Source of the DNA: JBCDGH01 sp038751365
Lineage (GTDB): Bacteria; Patescibacteriota; JACMRA01
Length of the DNA stretch: 30,229 bases
Reading direction: 5' to 3'
Assembly (NCBI GenBank): GCA_038751365.1
Contig: JBCDGH010000013.1
Location: forward strand, 1-30,229
The stretch's first letter is position 1. Each line of letters begins with the position of its first letter. Position numbers and translations under genes: made by a program. Below the pieces are notes generated by a model. That model did not search any database, had not been told where the DNA came from, and worked only from the letters and a program-made list of their open reading frames with translations. Below, one piece after another: positions 1 through 7,718 of this stretch.

Positions 1-67
1 ACAATGTACTTACTTGTATAGACTTATACTTAAATCACACATAACCACATATGTCAAAAGATATAGT

Positions 68-96
68 TTGACCTATTACAATAGTTATGCTATACT
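68..96 (+). promoter_or_regulatory. Sigma70-type promoter for the 160-432 gene
   Basis: A -35 box TTGACC (68-73) and a -10 box TATACT (91-96) are separated by exactly 17 bases. The start would be near 103, leaving a leader of about 57 nt before the ATG at 160. The spacing and the 5/6 match at each box make this one of the better promoters in the window. Confidence 0.65.
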
Positions 97-159
97 ACTG
101 TCAGCTTAGAAATTAACACAATTTCTAGCTAGGTTAAAATAACTGTTTGAGGTAAAGAA

Positions 160-432
160 ATGAGTGATCAAGTTGAATTCTTCAATGAATCAGATAAGAG
201 AAATATTGGAGTGAAACTCGTATACAAATTCCCTACTGTGGTAGAAATAGCGACCTTATTAGAATCTGGAAATAGTTTAGAAACGTATTTAGGAAAAATG
301 ATTTTTGATACTATAGAAAAAGTTGAAGACCATGAGAATATGTTTACTTTTACTGGAGTTCTAGAAGGACAAAATGTCGACTTTTCTGTAACGTTTGATT
401 ACAACAAACAATCTGGCCATTATTTAGCTTAG
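160..432 (+). CDS. Small hypothetical protein, 90 aa
   Basis: I do not recognise this family. The product is a small, acidic, soluble-looking protein with no signal peptide or membrane segment. Alternating hydrophobic stretches in the second half (around residues 45-85) suggest a compact beta-rich fold. The ATG is preceded by GAGGT about 7 bases upstream, one of the few convincing Shine-Dalgarno sequences in the window, and by a good promoter at 68-96, so it is probably a real monocistronic gene. No following gene is close enough to be co-transcribed, because the next coding region starts about 400 bases later. No function can be assigned. Confidence 0.6.
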   Translation: MSDQVEFFNESDKRNIGVKLVYKFPTVVEIATLLESGNSLETYLGKMIFDTIEKVEDHENMFTFTGVLEGQNVDFSVTFDYNKQSGHYLA

Positions 433-829
433 CAAGTCAGTTTAATCCGAATGCTTAATTTATTTTTTAATAGTTAAACAAACCATATACTAATAAGTTG
501 AACCATAAAAACCCGTTCCTTGTTAGTTTTCTGATTAAGCTATCCCTAAAGGATGGTTTTTTGCTGTCTGGATTGCTTGTGGGGAATTTTCAGGCTTTTG
601 ATAGCTTGGCCAGTTATGGCATAACAATACATACGTCCAACTTTACAAAAATCATATCAATACATATAACTTTAGTATCTCTACATGCTCTGTGTGTCTA
701 CATCATGTAGCGCTTATTGGAATTGTCTCTACGCATAGACACTGTGAATTAGAGATGAGGGCTAAAGTAAGTTGATTTAGGGGGCTGTATGCCCCCAAGT
801 CCATTTTCATCTGTAATTTAACCAAACAT
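433..829. other. Noncoding stretch with several small hairpins
   Basis: No convincing gene lies here. A 70-codon TTG-initiated frame (498-710) has no ribosome site and an unconvincing product. Several foldback sequences are present: an imperfect stem between 507-521 and 549-562 that carries A-rich and T-rich outer flanks (possible terminator for the upstream gene); CTACAT/ATGTAG near 699-711; and a perfect GGGGGC/GCCCCC stem with loop TGTAT at 780-796 just before the Nudix gene. The last could be a leader structure, but no T-tract follows it. Confidence 0.4.
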
Positions 830-1330
830 ATGAACCTCTTCACCGAGAATATAATTTCTAAACACAAAGAATATATAGCCCATATTCATACAGGGAGTTT
901 TGAAAAGCTAGATTTATCTAAAGTTACCCAAGTATACGGACTAATATTAAATCAAGATAATAAGCTACTTGTAGTATATCATTCCAGAGGAGATTATTTG
1001 CTCCCAGGTGGAAGTGTAGAAAAAGGAGAAAGCTTACTAGAAACACTAAATAGAGAATGTTATGAAGAAGCTTCTATATATCTAGATCAAGATTCCATAA
1101 AACCTGCTTTTTATCAAAAAATAGTTCCAATTAATAAAAATGTAGACAATAACTACTTCATTCAAGTAAGATATTTAGCTAGACTTAAGACAGCTGATAA
1201 ATTTATAAAAGATGAAGGAGGTGATATTGTAGATCAAAAGTGGATAGATATAGATAAAGTTGGAGATTATCTAAATTGGGGAAAGACTGTAGGGGTTATA
1301 CAAGATTTGGTCACTCAGTATATTGGCTGA
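830..1330 (+). CDS. Nudix hydrolase
   Basis: Nudix enzymes hydrolyse nucleoside diphosphates linked to another moiety, and this one would act in the cytoplasm on an unidentified substrate. The Nudix box is at about residues 61-83: GGSVEKGE, then RECYEEASI, supplying the metal-binding glutamates (R75, E76, E79, E80). The Gly usually found after EEx is Ser here (S82), a mild departure from the signature. At 166 aa the length is normal for a single-domain Nudix protein. The ATG has no Shine-Dalgarno sequence and follows a GC-rich hairpin by about 35 bases. It converges with the helicase gene on the opposite strand. The family is certain, the substrate unknown. Confidence 0.85.
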   Translation: MNLFTENIISKHKEYIAHIHTGSFEKLDLSKVTQVYGLILNQDNKLLVVYHSRGDYLLPGGSVEKGESLLETLNRECYEEASIYLDQDSIKPAFYQKIVPINKNVDNNYFIQVRYLARLKTADKFIKDEGGDIVDQKWIDIDKVGDYLNWGKTVGVIQDLVTQYIG

Positions 1331-1351
1331 TATATATTAGGGGTACCCGAT

Positions 1352-1366
1352 AAAGGGGACATTACT
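1352..1366 (+). repeat. Left copy of short inverted repeat flanking the helicase
   Basis: The reverse complement of this 15-mer matches 3881-3895 at 14 of 15 positions (shared core AGTAATGTCCC). The two copies sit about 20 bases beyond the 3' end and about 135 bases beyond the 5' end of the helicase gene. A palindrome GGGTACCC lies beside it at 1341-1348. Confidence 0.5.
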
Positions 1367-1383
1367 CATTAATAAAACCAATT

Positions 1384-3747
1384 TCAGTAAACACGGACAA
1401 ACTTGCACATTTTATGATCTAGTTCGTGAATAAATTGCGATCTATTATTCCTTTGAGTGTAGAGATATAGATCTACTTTAGAACGAGTTAAAGCAACGTA
1501 AAATAAACGCCTCTCTTCCTCCATCTTATTTTCTTCACTTTCCCCACCATCCACAATATTAAGTACAGAATCATTTAATATTTTTGATGGAAAACCGAAA
1601 TAGTCATCAGTTAAATCTAGAATGAATACGTGTTTAGCTTCTACTCCTTTGGATTCATGTACAGATAGAAATCGAATTGAGGTTGATTTCTTTAAATTGG
1701 GTGGCAGTACATCCTTGACTCTGTTTAAACTACTTTTGTATCTTGCTAAGACAAGTATTTCTCCATTTAAAATTTTGTCATTATTATTAATGATTCGTTG
1801 AATTTGTGAGGAAGTATGTTGAGCGCATTTAGAATTATAATCTTTACTATTTCTAGCTGAGATTTCTATAATTTTAATAAATTCATGAATATCGTTGTTT
1901 TTGCCGTGCGCAGATACTTCTTTCTGGTATTGTCTAGAGTTCTTTGAAATTAAGTGACATGATGATCGTACTACAATATGGCTAGACCGGTAATTTGTTT
2001 TAAGATACATGACATCAGGTTTTGGGAAGTATGAATCAAATTGAGTGAAGTATTGTAGCTCACTTCCTGCAAATCCGTAAATACTTTGCCAGTCATCTCC
2101 GACACAAAAGAGCTTAGTTTTCGACCTCTCATTAACTAAGTGCTGAATAAGTCTTAATCGCTGTTTGGAAATATCTTGGAACTCGTCCACTAAGACATAA
2201 TCATACATATCAAGCATATGATCAGGGCTGTCATCAAGAATCTGATTTGGTATGTTGATTAAGTCACTAAAATCTAGCTTCTCCTCATCTTTATTTCTTT
2301 TTTCATAAGCTTTATATACATAGAGGAGTATACTCGCAAATTGTTTTTGTCTTTTTGTATATTCTTTCATCTCTTCTTTGAACCTATTGTCTAAATTATC
2401 AACTGTTTCACCATTTGTTTTTGTTTTAGTAATTCCATCCGAAACGAGTTTAGATAATTCAAATATAGCGCTACCTTTTTCATCTGAAAGCTTTTCAATA
2501 AGCTCTTTTATAGGAATTTTCATTATAGAAATTCCAGCAATAGATTGTTTAAGTCGCTGTGTCAAAATTTTCTCGTAACTAGCATTATGCATCTCATATG
2601 CAAATACTTCTATTAAAGACTTCTTTTTTTCTTGAAACACTTTCTTTTTCCATGTCATCGACTGCTTATATGTATAGTTCGTTTGCTTGAAATGCGACGG
2701 AACTTTTCCGTGTATATCTACTCCCCAACACTCAATATACACATCGTACTTAGGTAAGTAAAAATCCGGCTTATATTGTTTGTAATTCTCTTTATCTGTT
2801 TTTGATAGTGCCCAATTGGAGTTTTTTTCATACTCAACAGCGATATCACACTGATACAGAAAGTTCATAATTCTTCTTTCAGCTTCAGATTTTACTTTAA
2901 CCCCTGATAAGGTAATATATTTCTTCGAGTTCATGTATTTATAAAACTCTTGTTTACTTTCAAAGTTTACTTCCAACTTTTCCTCAATTAAGTAATCAAA
3001 TATGTAAGTAAGTGCTAGCTTTTGAAATACCTTGTCATGAATTATCAGATGGTTAAATATACTATCTAGCTCGTTCTTTAAATCTCCAAGAATAACTCTT
3101 CTGTTGTACGAAAATTTCATTAATAGGCTTCGTCCAAACGCATGAAATGTATGTATATGCGGTAACTCACTATCATCAAATCTATATATGCTTGATAGCT
3201 TCGAAGATAACTGATCTGCTGCACTTTTATTAAAGGCAAGAGCTAAGATCTTTTTTGGTAATATACCCCTTTTCCTTATTAGGTAAGCGATTTTTGAAGT
3301 AAGTACTGCAGTTTTACCCGATCCTGCTCCAGCGACAAGTAATTGGTGCTGTTCTTCACATAGCACAGCTTTTTCTTGATTTTCATCTAAACCGTTCGAG
3401 ATATTATCTTCTTTTCCAGAAAGAAAATCATCATGCTCAGTTTTCAACTCAGTAATTAACTTCTCATTATATGAGTTAAAATCATCTCTTATTAACTTTA
3501 TTTTACGAACAGCCTCTTTTCTTCTAACTTTTTGATCTTTATTTGATATTAAAGATTGAAATTTATTTGGATTTAACAAATGAACAATTTCAGGGGAATA
3601 CAATATATTATAAATATCATCTTTGTGTTTATATGTCAGATATTGCCTTTTATTTTTGAAGCGATTCCAGACACTCTCTATCTTTGCCAAGTTTTCTTTT
3701 AGCGTTTGATCCGAGACGTATACTTTAGATAGGAGCTGTTGAAGCAT
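1384..3747 (-). CDS. UvrD/helicase IV-like DNA helicase with embedded PD-(D/E)XK nuclease
   Basis: An SF1A DNA helicase that would unwind DNA with ATP in repair or element maintenance. Motifs in order are: a Q-motif (GLDENQEKAVL, about 119-129), Walker A (AGAGSGKT, 139-146), motif Ia around HTFHAFG (199-205), DEFQD (521-525), GDDWQSIYGFAGS (550-562), NYRSS (585-589), a VHESKG motif V and a C-terminal FYVALTRS motif VI. Between motifs Ia and II is an inserted nuclease-like block: SEAERRI (287-293), KPDFYLP (326-332) with D328, and YIECWG (337-342) with E339. This fits the PD-(D/E)XK/Vsr-type domain seen in HelD-like helicases. The length of 787 aa suits that architecture. The N-terminal 110 residues are charged and helical. 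No Shine-Dalgarno sequence is visible. Short inverted repeats flank the gene. Confidence 0.88.
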   Translation of the reverse strand: MLQQLLSKVYVSDQTLKENLAKIESVWNRFKNKRQYLTYKHKDDIYNILYSPEIVHLLNPNKFQSLISNKDQKVRRKEAVRKIKLIRDDFNSYNEKLITELKTEHDDFLSGKEDNISNGLDENQEKAVLCEEQHQLLVAGAGSGKTAVLTSKIAYLIRKRGILPKKILALAFNKSAADQLSSKLSSIYRFDDSELPHIHTFHAFGRSLLMKFSYNRRVILGDLKNELDSIFNHLIIHDKVFQKLALTYIFDYLIEEKLEVNFESKQEFYKYMNSKKYITLSGVKVKSEAERRIMNFLYQCDIAVEYEKNSNWALSKTDKENYKQYKPDFYLPKYDVYIECWGVDIHGKVPSHFKQTNYTYKQSMTWKKKVFQEKKKSLIEVFAYEMHNASYEKILTQRLKQSIAGISIMKIPIKELIEKLSDEKGSAIFELSKLVSDGITKTKTNGETVDNLDNRFKEEMKEYTKRQKQFASILLYVYKAYEKRNKDEEKLDFSDLINIPNQILDDSPDHMLDMYDYVLVDEFQDISKQRLRLIQHLVNERSKTKLFCVGDDWQSIYGFAGSELQYFTQFDSYFPKPDVMYLKTNYRSSHIVVRSSCHLISKNSRQYQKEVSAHGKNNDIHEFIKIIEISARNSKDYNSKCAQHTSSQIQRIINNNDKILNGEILVLARYKSSLNRVKDVLPPNLKKSTSIRFLSVHESKGVEAKHVFILDLTDDYFGFPSKILNDSVLNIVDGGESEENKMEEERRLFYVALTRSKVDLYLYTQRNNRSQFIHELDHKMCKFVRVY

Positions 3748-4019
3748 CGAGTCAGAGGTAAATACAATACTGTTACCTTGGCAATTTTTTATTTCAACTA
3801 AATAGCTGTTTATATCAGCTAATTGACATGATTAATTGATAAAAATTGTTATATAAAAACTACTAATTTTACTCATAAAAAGTAATGTCCCTTTTGGACA
3901 TAAAAAGGACATTCATTAGGACAAAATAATGAGGGTATAAATGTTATTTTAAAGGGCTTTATCGTTAATTATGGACAAAGTAGGGTGTTGAGCTAAGGGG
4001 GTATATATTACATCCGATT
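3748..4019. other. Intergenic region with a GGACAT palindrome
   Basis: This gap separates two minus-strand genes and should hold the helicase promoter. Arms at 3884-3895 and 3902-3913 (AATGTCCCTTTT against AAAAAGGACATT) form a near-perfect stem with one mismatch and a 6-nt loop. Further GGACA-containing words lie nearby. The palindrome could be an operator or a structured leader, and no T-tract makes it a terminator. No coding frame was found. Confidence 0.4.
3881..3895 (-). repeat. Right copy of short inverted repeat flanking the helicase
   Basis: The partner of 1352-1366, inverted, with 14 of 15 bases matching. It overlaps the left arm of the local palindrome at 3884-3913, so the match may reflect a shared protein-binding site rather than transposon ends. 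No transposase is present between the copies. Confidence 0.45.
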
Positions 4020-4721
4020 TCAAATGTCCATAATTAGTTTTTCTATGTCTTTTGGGGACATTCTTGTACCTTGATATTTTTCTAGTTGATTTTGCTGTTT
4101 TTGGTTGTGGTTTTTAAAGTTTTGTAAGAAGTCTGAGAGGGAGTGTTCAATTTCTGAGTTCAGGAAAATATGAAAATTTGGTTTGTTTCTGGTAAGAGTC
4201 TGGAGTATCTTTTGATTAGTCTTGGATTGAGTGATAAATACGATTAATTTGTTTTCCGGATTTAAGTTATCGTAATTTACTATTTTGTTTCGTAATTCAG
4301 TTTCTCTTTCAGATCCTGTATCAGCTTCAAAGTATAACTCATAACCATCCTTGAGTAACAAATAAAGATCAGATTGGAGAGCTGTGTTGTTGATTCTTTT
4401 TTCTAAATCAAAAGCGGAAATAATATTCTGCTGTAAGAACCACAGTAGAGTTTTAGCAGTTATCAAGGAATGGGAGTCAATAACTTTAGCTGAGCGTTTA
4501 ATATTGAGTATTTTACGAAGCTTTTGAGCTTGGTTTGAGTTGAGACTCACTAATCTGGTTTTGCTGTCGTAAATACAGCTCTTTGCTGTCAGTAATTGTT
4601 TAACGTATCTTTCTGGATTTTTTGAATATGGTTTTAGTAATTGAATAAGATCAGATTTGTTTATCGAACCTACTGAGTAGATTGTTTGTATAACTGAATC
4701 ACTTAAAATAGTTTGGGGCAT
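4020..4721 (-). CDS. Replication-relaxation-like protein
   Basis: Probably a member of the plasmid replication-relaxation family (PF13814-like), whose members accompany conjugative coupling ATPases in Gram-positive-style elements and are thought to act on plasmid DNA processing. The first 80 residues look like a winged helix: a short N-terminal helix, SINKSDLIQLL, then RYVKQLLTAK and a beta pair. The C-terminal half holds YELYFEADTGSERETEL followed by a KIVNY helix and an IVFIT strand, the E-x-D-x-G layout of that family. The tail is Gln- and Lys-rich. It lies 3 bases downstream of the coupling ATPase, so the two are surely co-transcribed. The assignment rests on context plus this pattern, not on a search. 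Confidence 0.5.
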   Translation of the reverse strand: MPQTILSDSVIQTIYSVGSINKSDLIQLLKPYSKNPERYVKQLLTAKSCIYDSKTRLVSLNSNQAQKLRKILNIKRSAKVIDSHSLITAKTLLWFLQQNIISAFDLEKRINNTALQSDLYLLLKDGYELYFEADTGSERETELRNKIVNYDNLNPENKLIVFITQSKTNQKILQTLTRNKPNFHIFLNSEIEHSLSDFLQNFKNHNQKQQNQLEKYQGTRMSPKDIEKLIMDI

Positions 4722-4724
4722 ATA

Positions 4725-6632
4725 TTAGTCACATTCTAAATTACTCATAAAGTAATCATAAATATTATCTTCCTTGATTTTAATTCTTTGAAGGACTGTT
4801 TCGTAGCTTTCACCCTCTTGAGGTAGCTTAGTTGATCTCAGGGCTTTAGCGTAGTCTTTGGTTATTCCTAGCTCAGAAGTATGACCGTTCATAGTCATAG
4901 TAAATTCTCGTTTTTTCTTAGGCTTTTTATCAGTGTTAAATTCAATTAGATTAGGTATTAATTCTAGAGCTTCTTTATCATTGGGATCTTTCCACATACC
5001 AAGGGACTGGTAAGCTAGAATTAAGTGGAGATCAAACATATTGGATTCAGTGACTATTTGCATTAATTTAGGTATTTTAGCACTAGCCGCTTCATCTACA
5101 GCAAAGTAAGTTTTGTATTTAATCTTCTTTTCAAAATGGAGTCGTATTAGTTTAGAAAATACTAGCTTATTAGTAATGTTTCTACTTAGACTACCTAGTT
5201 CTAGTAAGTTACAAAAGACTGACTTACCTTGTTGTAAGTGAGTTATTGGATTAAAGCCTCTACTTTCAAAAAATATCCGACCTTTGTTTTGCACGGCTTC
5301 ACTGAACCTAGTAATAGCCGCTCTGAGTCCGGCTTGGTCAAATTGTTTAAGATCAGCTAACTTACGAGCCATGGCTGGATGATTTGGTCTGAGTATCTCA
5401 GCCATTAGTTGGCGGAGATTTTCATCAGAGGGTATTCTTTTTAAATCATTCAGGGTTAGTTGTTTTTCTCTAATAATTTTAACTATTTGCTCATCTGCAA
5501 GCCCCCTTTTCACTAAATAGTTATAGTACTCATAATTAAAGTTAACTCCAGCACTTAAAAGCTCTCTACCTACATCTATAGTAGCCAATTGCCTATTTTC
5601 AGATTCTTCAGAGAAGAAAGCAAACTCCAAGTCTTCAATATATTCTTCCCGTTTTCTAACAGGGCCAAAATTGATTAACACATTTTTACCTAAAAATTGC
5701 TGAGTCTTGGGGTTTTCAATGTATAGCTGAACTATATTGTCAGTGCTATCTACTTTATCTATAACTTTTTGCGTAGTTGAATTATGAGGATCTACTAACA
5801 GCACTCTTTTACCTTCGTTCAAAACCTCAGTTAAGATAGATATCATAGCACCTGATTTACCCGAACGGGTCTTACCCTCAATTTTTAAATGTTCGTGTAA
5901 ACGATCTTTAGAAAACTCAATCGGGGTGTCTAACTTAGTATGTCCCAGTAGTATCGGATCTTTAATTTCTTCTAGTTCAACTGGAGCATACTTCGATAGA
6001 TCTAGAAAGCTAGCTAGTTCGTCTTTAGTCATTAGGAGCTTTTCCGAACTCCAGAAACCTTTCGGTACAACCCGATTATATTTACCCCTAAAGGAAGCTA
6101 AGAACTGAAAGGCTTCTTCGGTTTCACTTTCAGCTATGATCTGCACGCTAAAACACTCGTTAAAAAGGAGTCTATTTGTACACCTTTTGTTTGTTTTAAG
6201 CCCCGTTCTGCTACTTTTTAGTAAGTCTACTAAGGAATATGAGCTGGTAGTTGCACTTGGTACTTTGGCTAAGTTCTCAGACTGCAAAAGTTTTTCCTTC
6301 CACTGCGAACCAGAGGTTATCTTAATTATTAGTCTAACTTTACTGGCAAAATTAAAATTAGCTAGGCAAAAAACCAAAGAAGCCAAGTTATTTTCCGATA
6401 ACTCTTTACCTTTTGTGGTGTAACTAAATCTGGGCTTAAACTTCTTGATCTGTGAAGCCTCATTATCGTTTGCTAGTTGTAAATTAAAATTATGTAACTT
6501 AGTTCTACTTTCAATTAGTAGTGACTGACTTTGATTGGAAAACAGACCAACAATTTTTAACTTAGACCAGCGACTATTCACTTGCCCTAGAATCTGGCTG
6601 ATATCCACCTTAGCTAACTTATATATCGGCAT
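4725..6632 (-). CDS. TraG/VirD4-like conjugative coupling ATPase (type IV coupling protein)
   Basis: An ATPase of the HerA/FtsK/VirD4 class expected to hand DNA or protein substrates to the T4SS channel encoded on the opposite strand. Walker A is EGKTRSGKS (about 252-260), followed by a strand ending LLVDPH (278-283). Walker B is YFAVDEA (509-515), followed by the TESNMFDLHLILAYQS region typical of the TraG/TraD C-terminal motif. The N-terminal 230 residues are a globular non-motor domain. I see no N-terminal transmembrane segments, unlike classical VirD4, so membrane association would need a partner; the TM-anchored protein encoded just upstream (6697-7251) is a candidate. It is transcribed with the replication-relaxation-like gene. 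Confidence 0.75.
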   Translation of the reverse strand: MPIYKLAKVDISQILGQVNSRWSKLKIVGLFSNQSQSLLIESRTKLHNFNLQLANDNEASQIKKFKPRFSYTTKGKELSENNLASLVFCLANFNFASKVRLIIKITSGSQWKEKLLQSENLAKVPSATTSSYSLVDLLKSSRTGLKTNKRCTNRLLFNECFSVQIIAESETEEAFQFLASFRGKYNRVVPKGFWSSEKLLMTKDELASFLDLSKYAPVELEEIKDPILLGHTKLDTPIEFSKDRLHEHLKIEGKTRSGKSGAMISILTEVLNEGKRVLLVDPHNSTTQKVIDKVDSTDNIVQLYIENPKTQQFLGKNVLINFGPVRKREEYIEDLEFAFFSEESENRQLATIDVGRELLSAGVNFNYEYYNYLVKRGLADEQIVKIIREKQLTLNDLKRIPSDENLRQLMAEILRPNHPAMARKLADLKQFDQAGLRAAITRFSEAVQNKGRIFFESRGFNPITHLQQGKSVFCNLLELGSLSRNITNKLVFSKLIRLHFEKKIKYKTYFAVDEAASAKIPKLMQIVTESNMFDLHLILAYQSLGMWKDPNDKEALELIPNLIEFNTDKKPKKKREFTMTMNGHTSELGITKDYAKALRSTKLPQEGESYETVLQRIKIKEDNIYDYFMSNLECD

Positions 6633-6696
6633 CTTGTATATTTTCCAAAAAATTCAACTACTAATATTCATTATACACCTACACTCAAGTAAGCTC

Positions 6697-7251
6697 CTAC
6701 TCCTCAAGTGGTATTTCCTCTAAATCTTTGATATACTCCCGATACATCTCCTTATACTCATCCAATAACCCAGTAGACCCTTCCAGATGTTCTCTACAGG
6801 CGATACTAAAGGTGTCTGTTTTTTCGGCTATACTTTCGAACTGCGGAGCTTTGTCATTGTAGTTAATATCCAGTTTAAGGGCGTTTACCGGAAAAGCGGC
6901 CGAACCCTGGACATTGTCTACAGCGAAGCAAAATTCTTTGCTTGGTGCATATTCATCAAATCTTTTCAGTTCTCTAATTCTAGTATTTAAAGCCTGAACT
7001 CGTTGGTTGTAACGCTCCTGATTGAAATCAACTCGTAAGTTAGAGTTTTCTTTTTCCGTTTCAGCCTCAGAAATCTCAGTCGTGTTTTCTCTAGCTTCTA
7101 CTCTGTTTTGAGTGTTTTCAGTAGTAGTATTAGCCTCAACTTTATCCGAATCTTGATCGCCAGTAGTAATCCCAGACACTACAGCCACTGCTATTACTAC
7201 TATTAAGATAACTCCTACTATACCAAGTAATCTCAGCTTTTTACCACTCAT
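6697..7251 (-). CDS. Membrane-anchored hypothetical protein, 184 aa
   Basis: I do not recognise this family. A short basic start (MSGKKLR) is followed by one hydrophobic segment (about residues 8-28) and then a Glu/Asn/Thr-rich linker (about 32-75). This gives a single-pass anchor with an extracytoplasmic acidic domain of about 110 residues. Two Cys (in EFCFAV and SIACREH) could form a disulfide outside the cell. The acidic C-terminus ends in a helix rich in Tyr and Glu. It lies 64 bases upstream of the coupling ATPase on the same strand and diverges from the T4SS operon, so a role in transfer or surface attachment is plausible. That role is inferred from position only. Confidence 0.65.
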   Translation of the reverse strand: MSGKKLRLLGIVGVILIVVIAVAVVSGITTGDQDSDKVEANTTTENTQNRVEARENTTEISEAETEKENSNLRVDFNQERYNQRVQALNTRIRELKRFDEYAPSKEFCFAVDNVQGSAAFPVNALKLDINYNDKAPQFESIAEKTDTFSIACREHLEGSTGLLDEYKEMYREYIKDLEEIPLEE

Positions 7252-7342
7252 ACATTATACATTAATTCCAATTTAATTAATATATTCTTAAAGATAATAG
7301 TTTTTAAGTCAAGCTTATGTTATTCTTAATAACAAATATTTG

Positions 7343-7371
7343 TTGACAAACTGATTAATATTATTATTAAT
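7343..7371 (+). promoter_or_regulatory. Promoter for the T4SS operon
   Basis: A perfect -35 TTGACA (7343-7348) and a weaker -10 ATTAAT (7366-7371) are 17 bases apart in a very AT-rich divergent intergenic region. The start would be near 7378, about 25 nt before the ATG at 7404. It would drive the operon through 13408, because gaps between the genes are only 10-54 bases. Confidence 0.5.
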
Positions 7372-7403
7372 TTTAATTAACACATTTTAAGTTATTTTTG
7401 TAT

Positions 7404-7703
7404 ATGGAAGCTCCAGACGTAGTTTTAAATTTCTATTCATTCATCATGGCCATTCAAGGCTGGATACTTTTTCCGTTGTTAGTACTGACTTCGATCGTAA
7501 TTTTAATTAGGGGATTCTCCATCTGGAGAAATACCGGTGGCGACTGGCAAGCAGTCTTTAAAGCGATAGAAAGTCTTTTAGTTTTCTTCGTAATCATCAT
7601 CATTTCTTACAGCGTACTCAACACTTACGACTGGTTGAGAAATACTGAGCTAGGTAGAAATCTGCCTGATTTGAGTGCTGAAGCAGACAGAGCTAACAAT
7701 TAA
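7404..7703 (+). CDS. Small two-TM T4SS protein (possible VirB2-like subunit)
   Basis: The first gene of the T4SS operon. The product is about 99 aa with two hydrophobic helices (about residues 18-37, WILFPLLVLTSIVILI, and about 57-75, LLVFFVIIIISYSVL) joined by a short polar loop, and a polar C-terminal tail. This size and layout, just before a VirB6-like gene, match VirB2/TrbC-type pilin or small channel subunits found in Gram-positive and CPR secretion loci. There is no cleavable signal peptide. An in-frame TTG lies two codons upstream; I chose the ATG at 7404 as the more usual start. No Shine-Dalgarno sequence is present. The homology claim is inference. Confidence 0.6.
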   Translation: MEAPDVVLNFYSFIMAIQGWILFPLLVLTSIVILIRGFSIWRNTGGDWQAVFKAIESLLVFFVIIIISYSVLNTYDWLRNTELGRNLPDLSAEADRANN

Positions 7704-7718
7704 CAGTCTCTGAGTTTT

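Noticed and set aside
1..60. Overlap of window ends as proof of a circular element
   Set aside because: Only the short word GACTTATAC is shared between the start and the array region; there is no end-to-end overlap.
498..710. 70-codon TTG-initiated frame
   Set aside because: No ribosome site, unusual start, hydrophobic product without clear organisation, and the region is rich in foldbacks; it looks noncoding.
7254..7259. TATAAT just upstream of the 184-aa gene on the minus strand
   Set aside because: It is so close to the ATG that transcription would start inside the gene, and no -35 box lies at the right distance.
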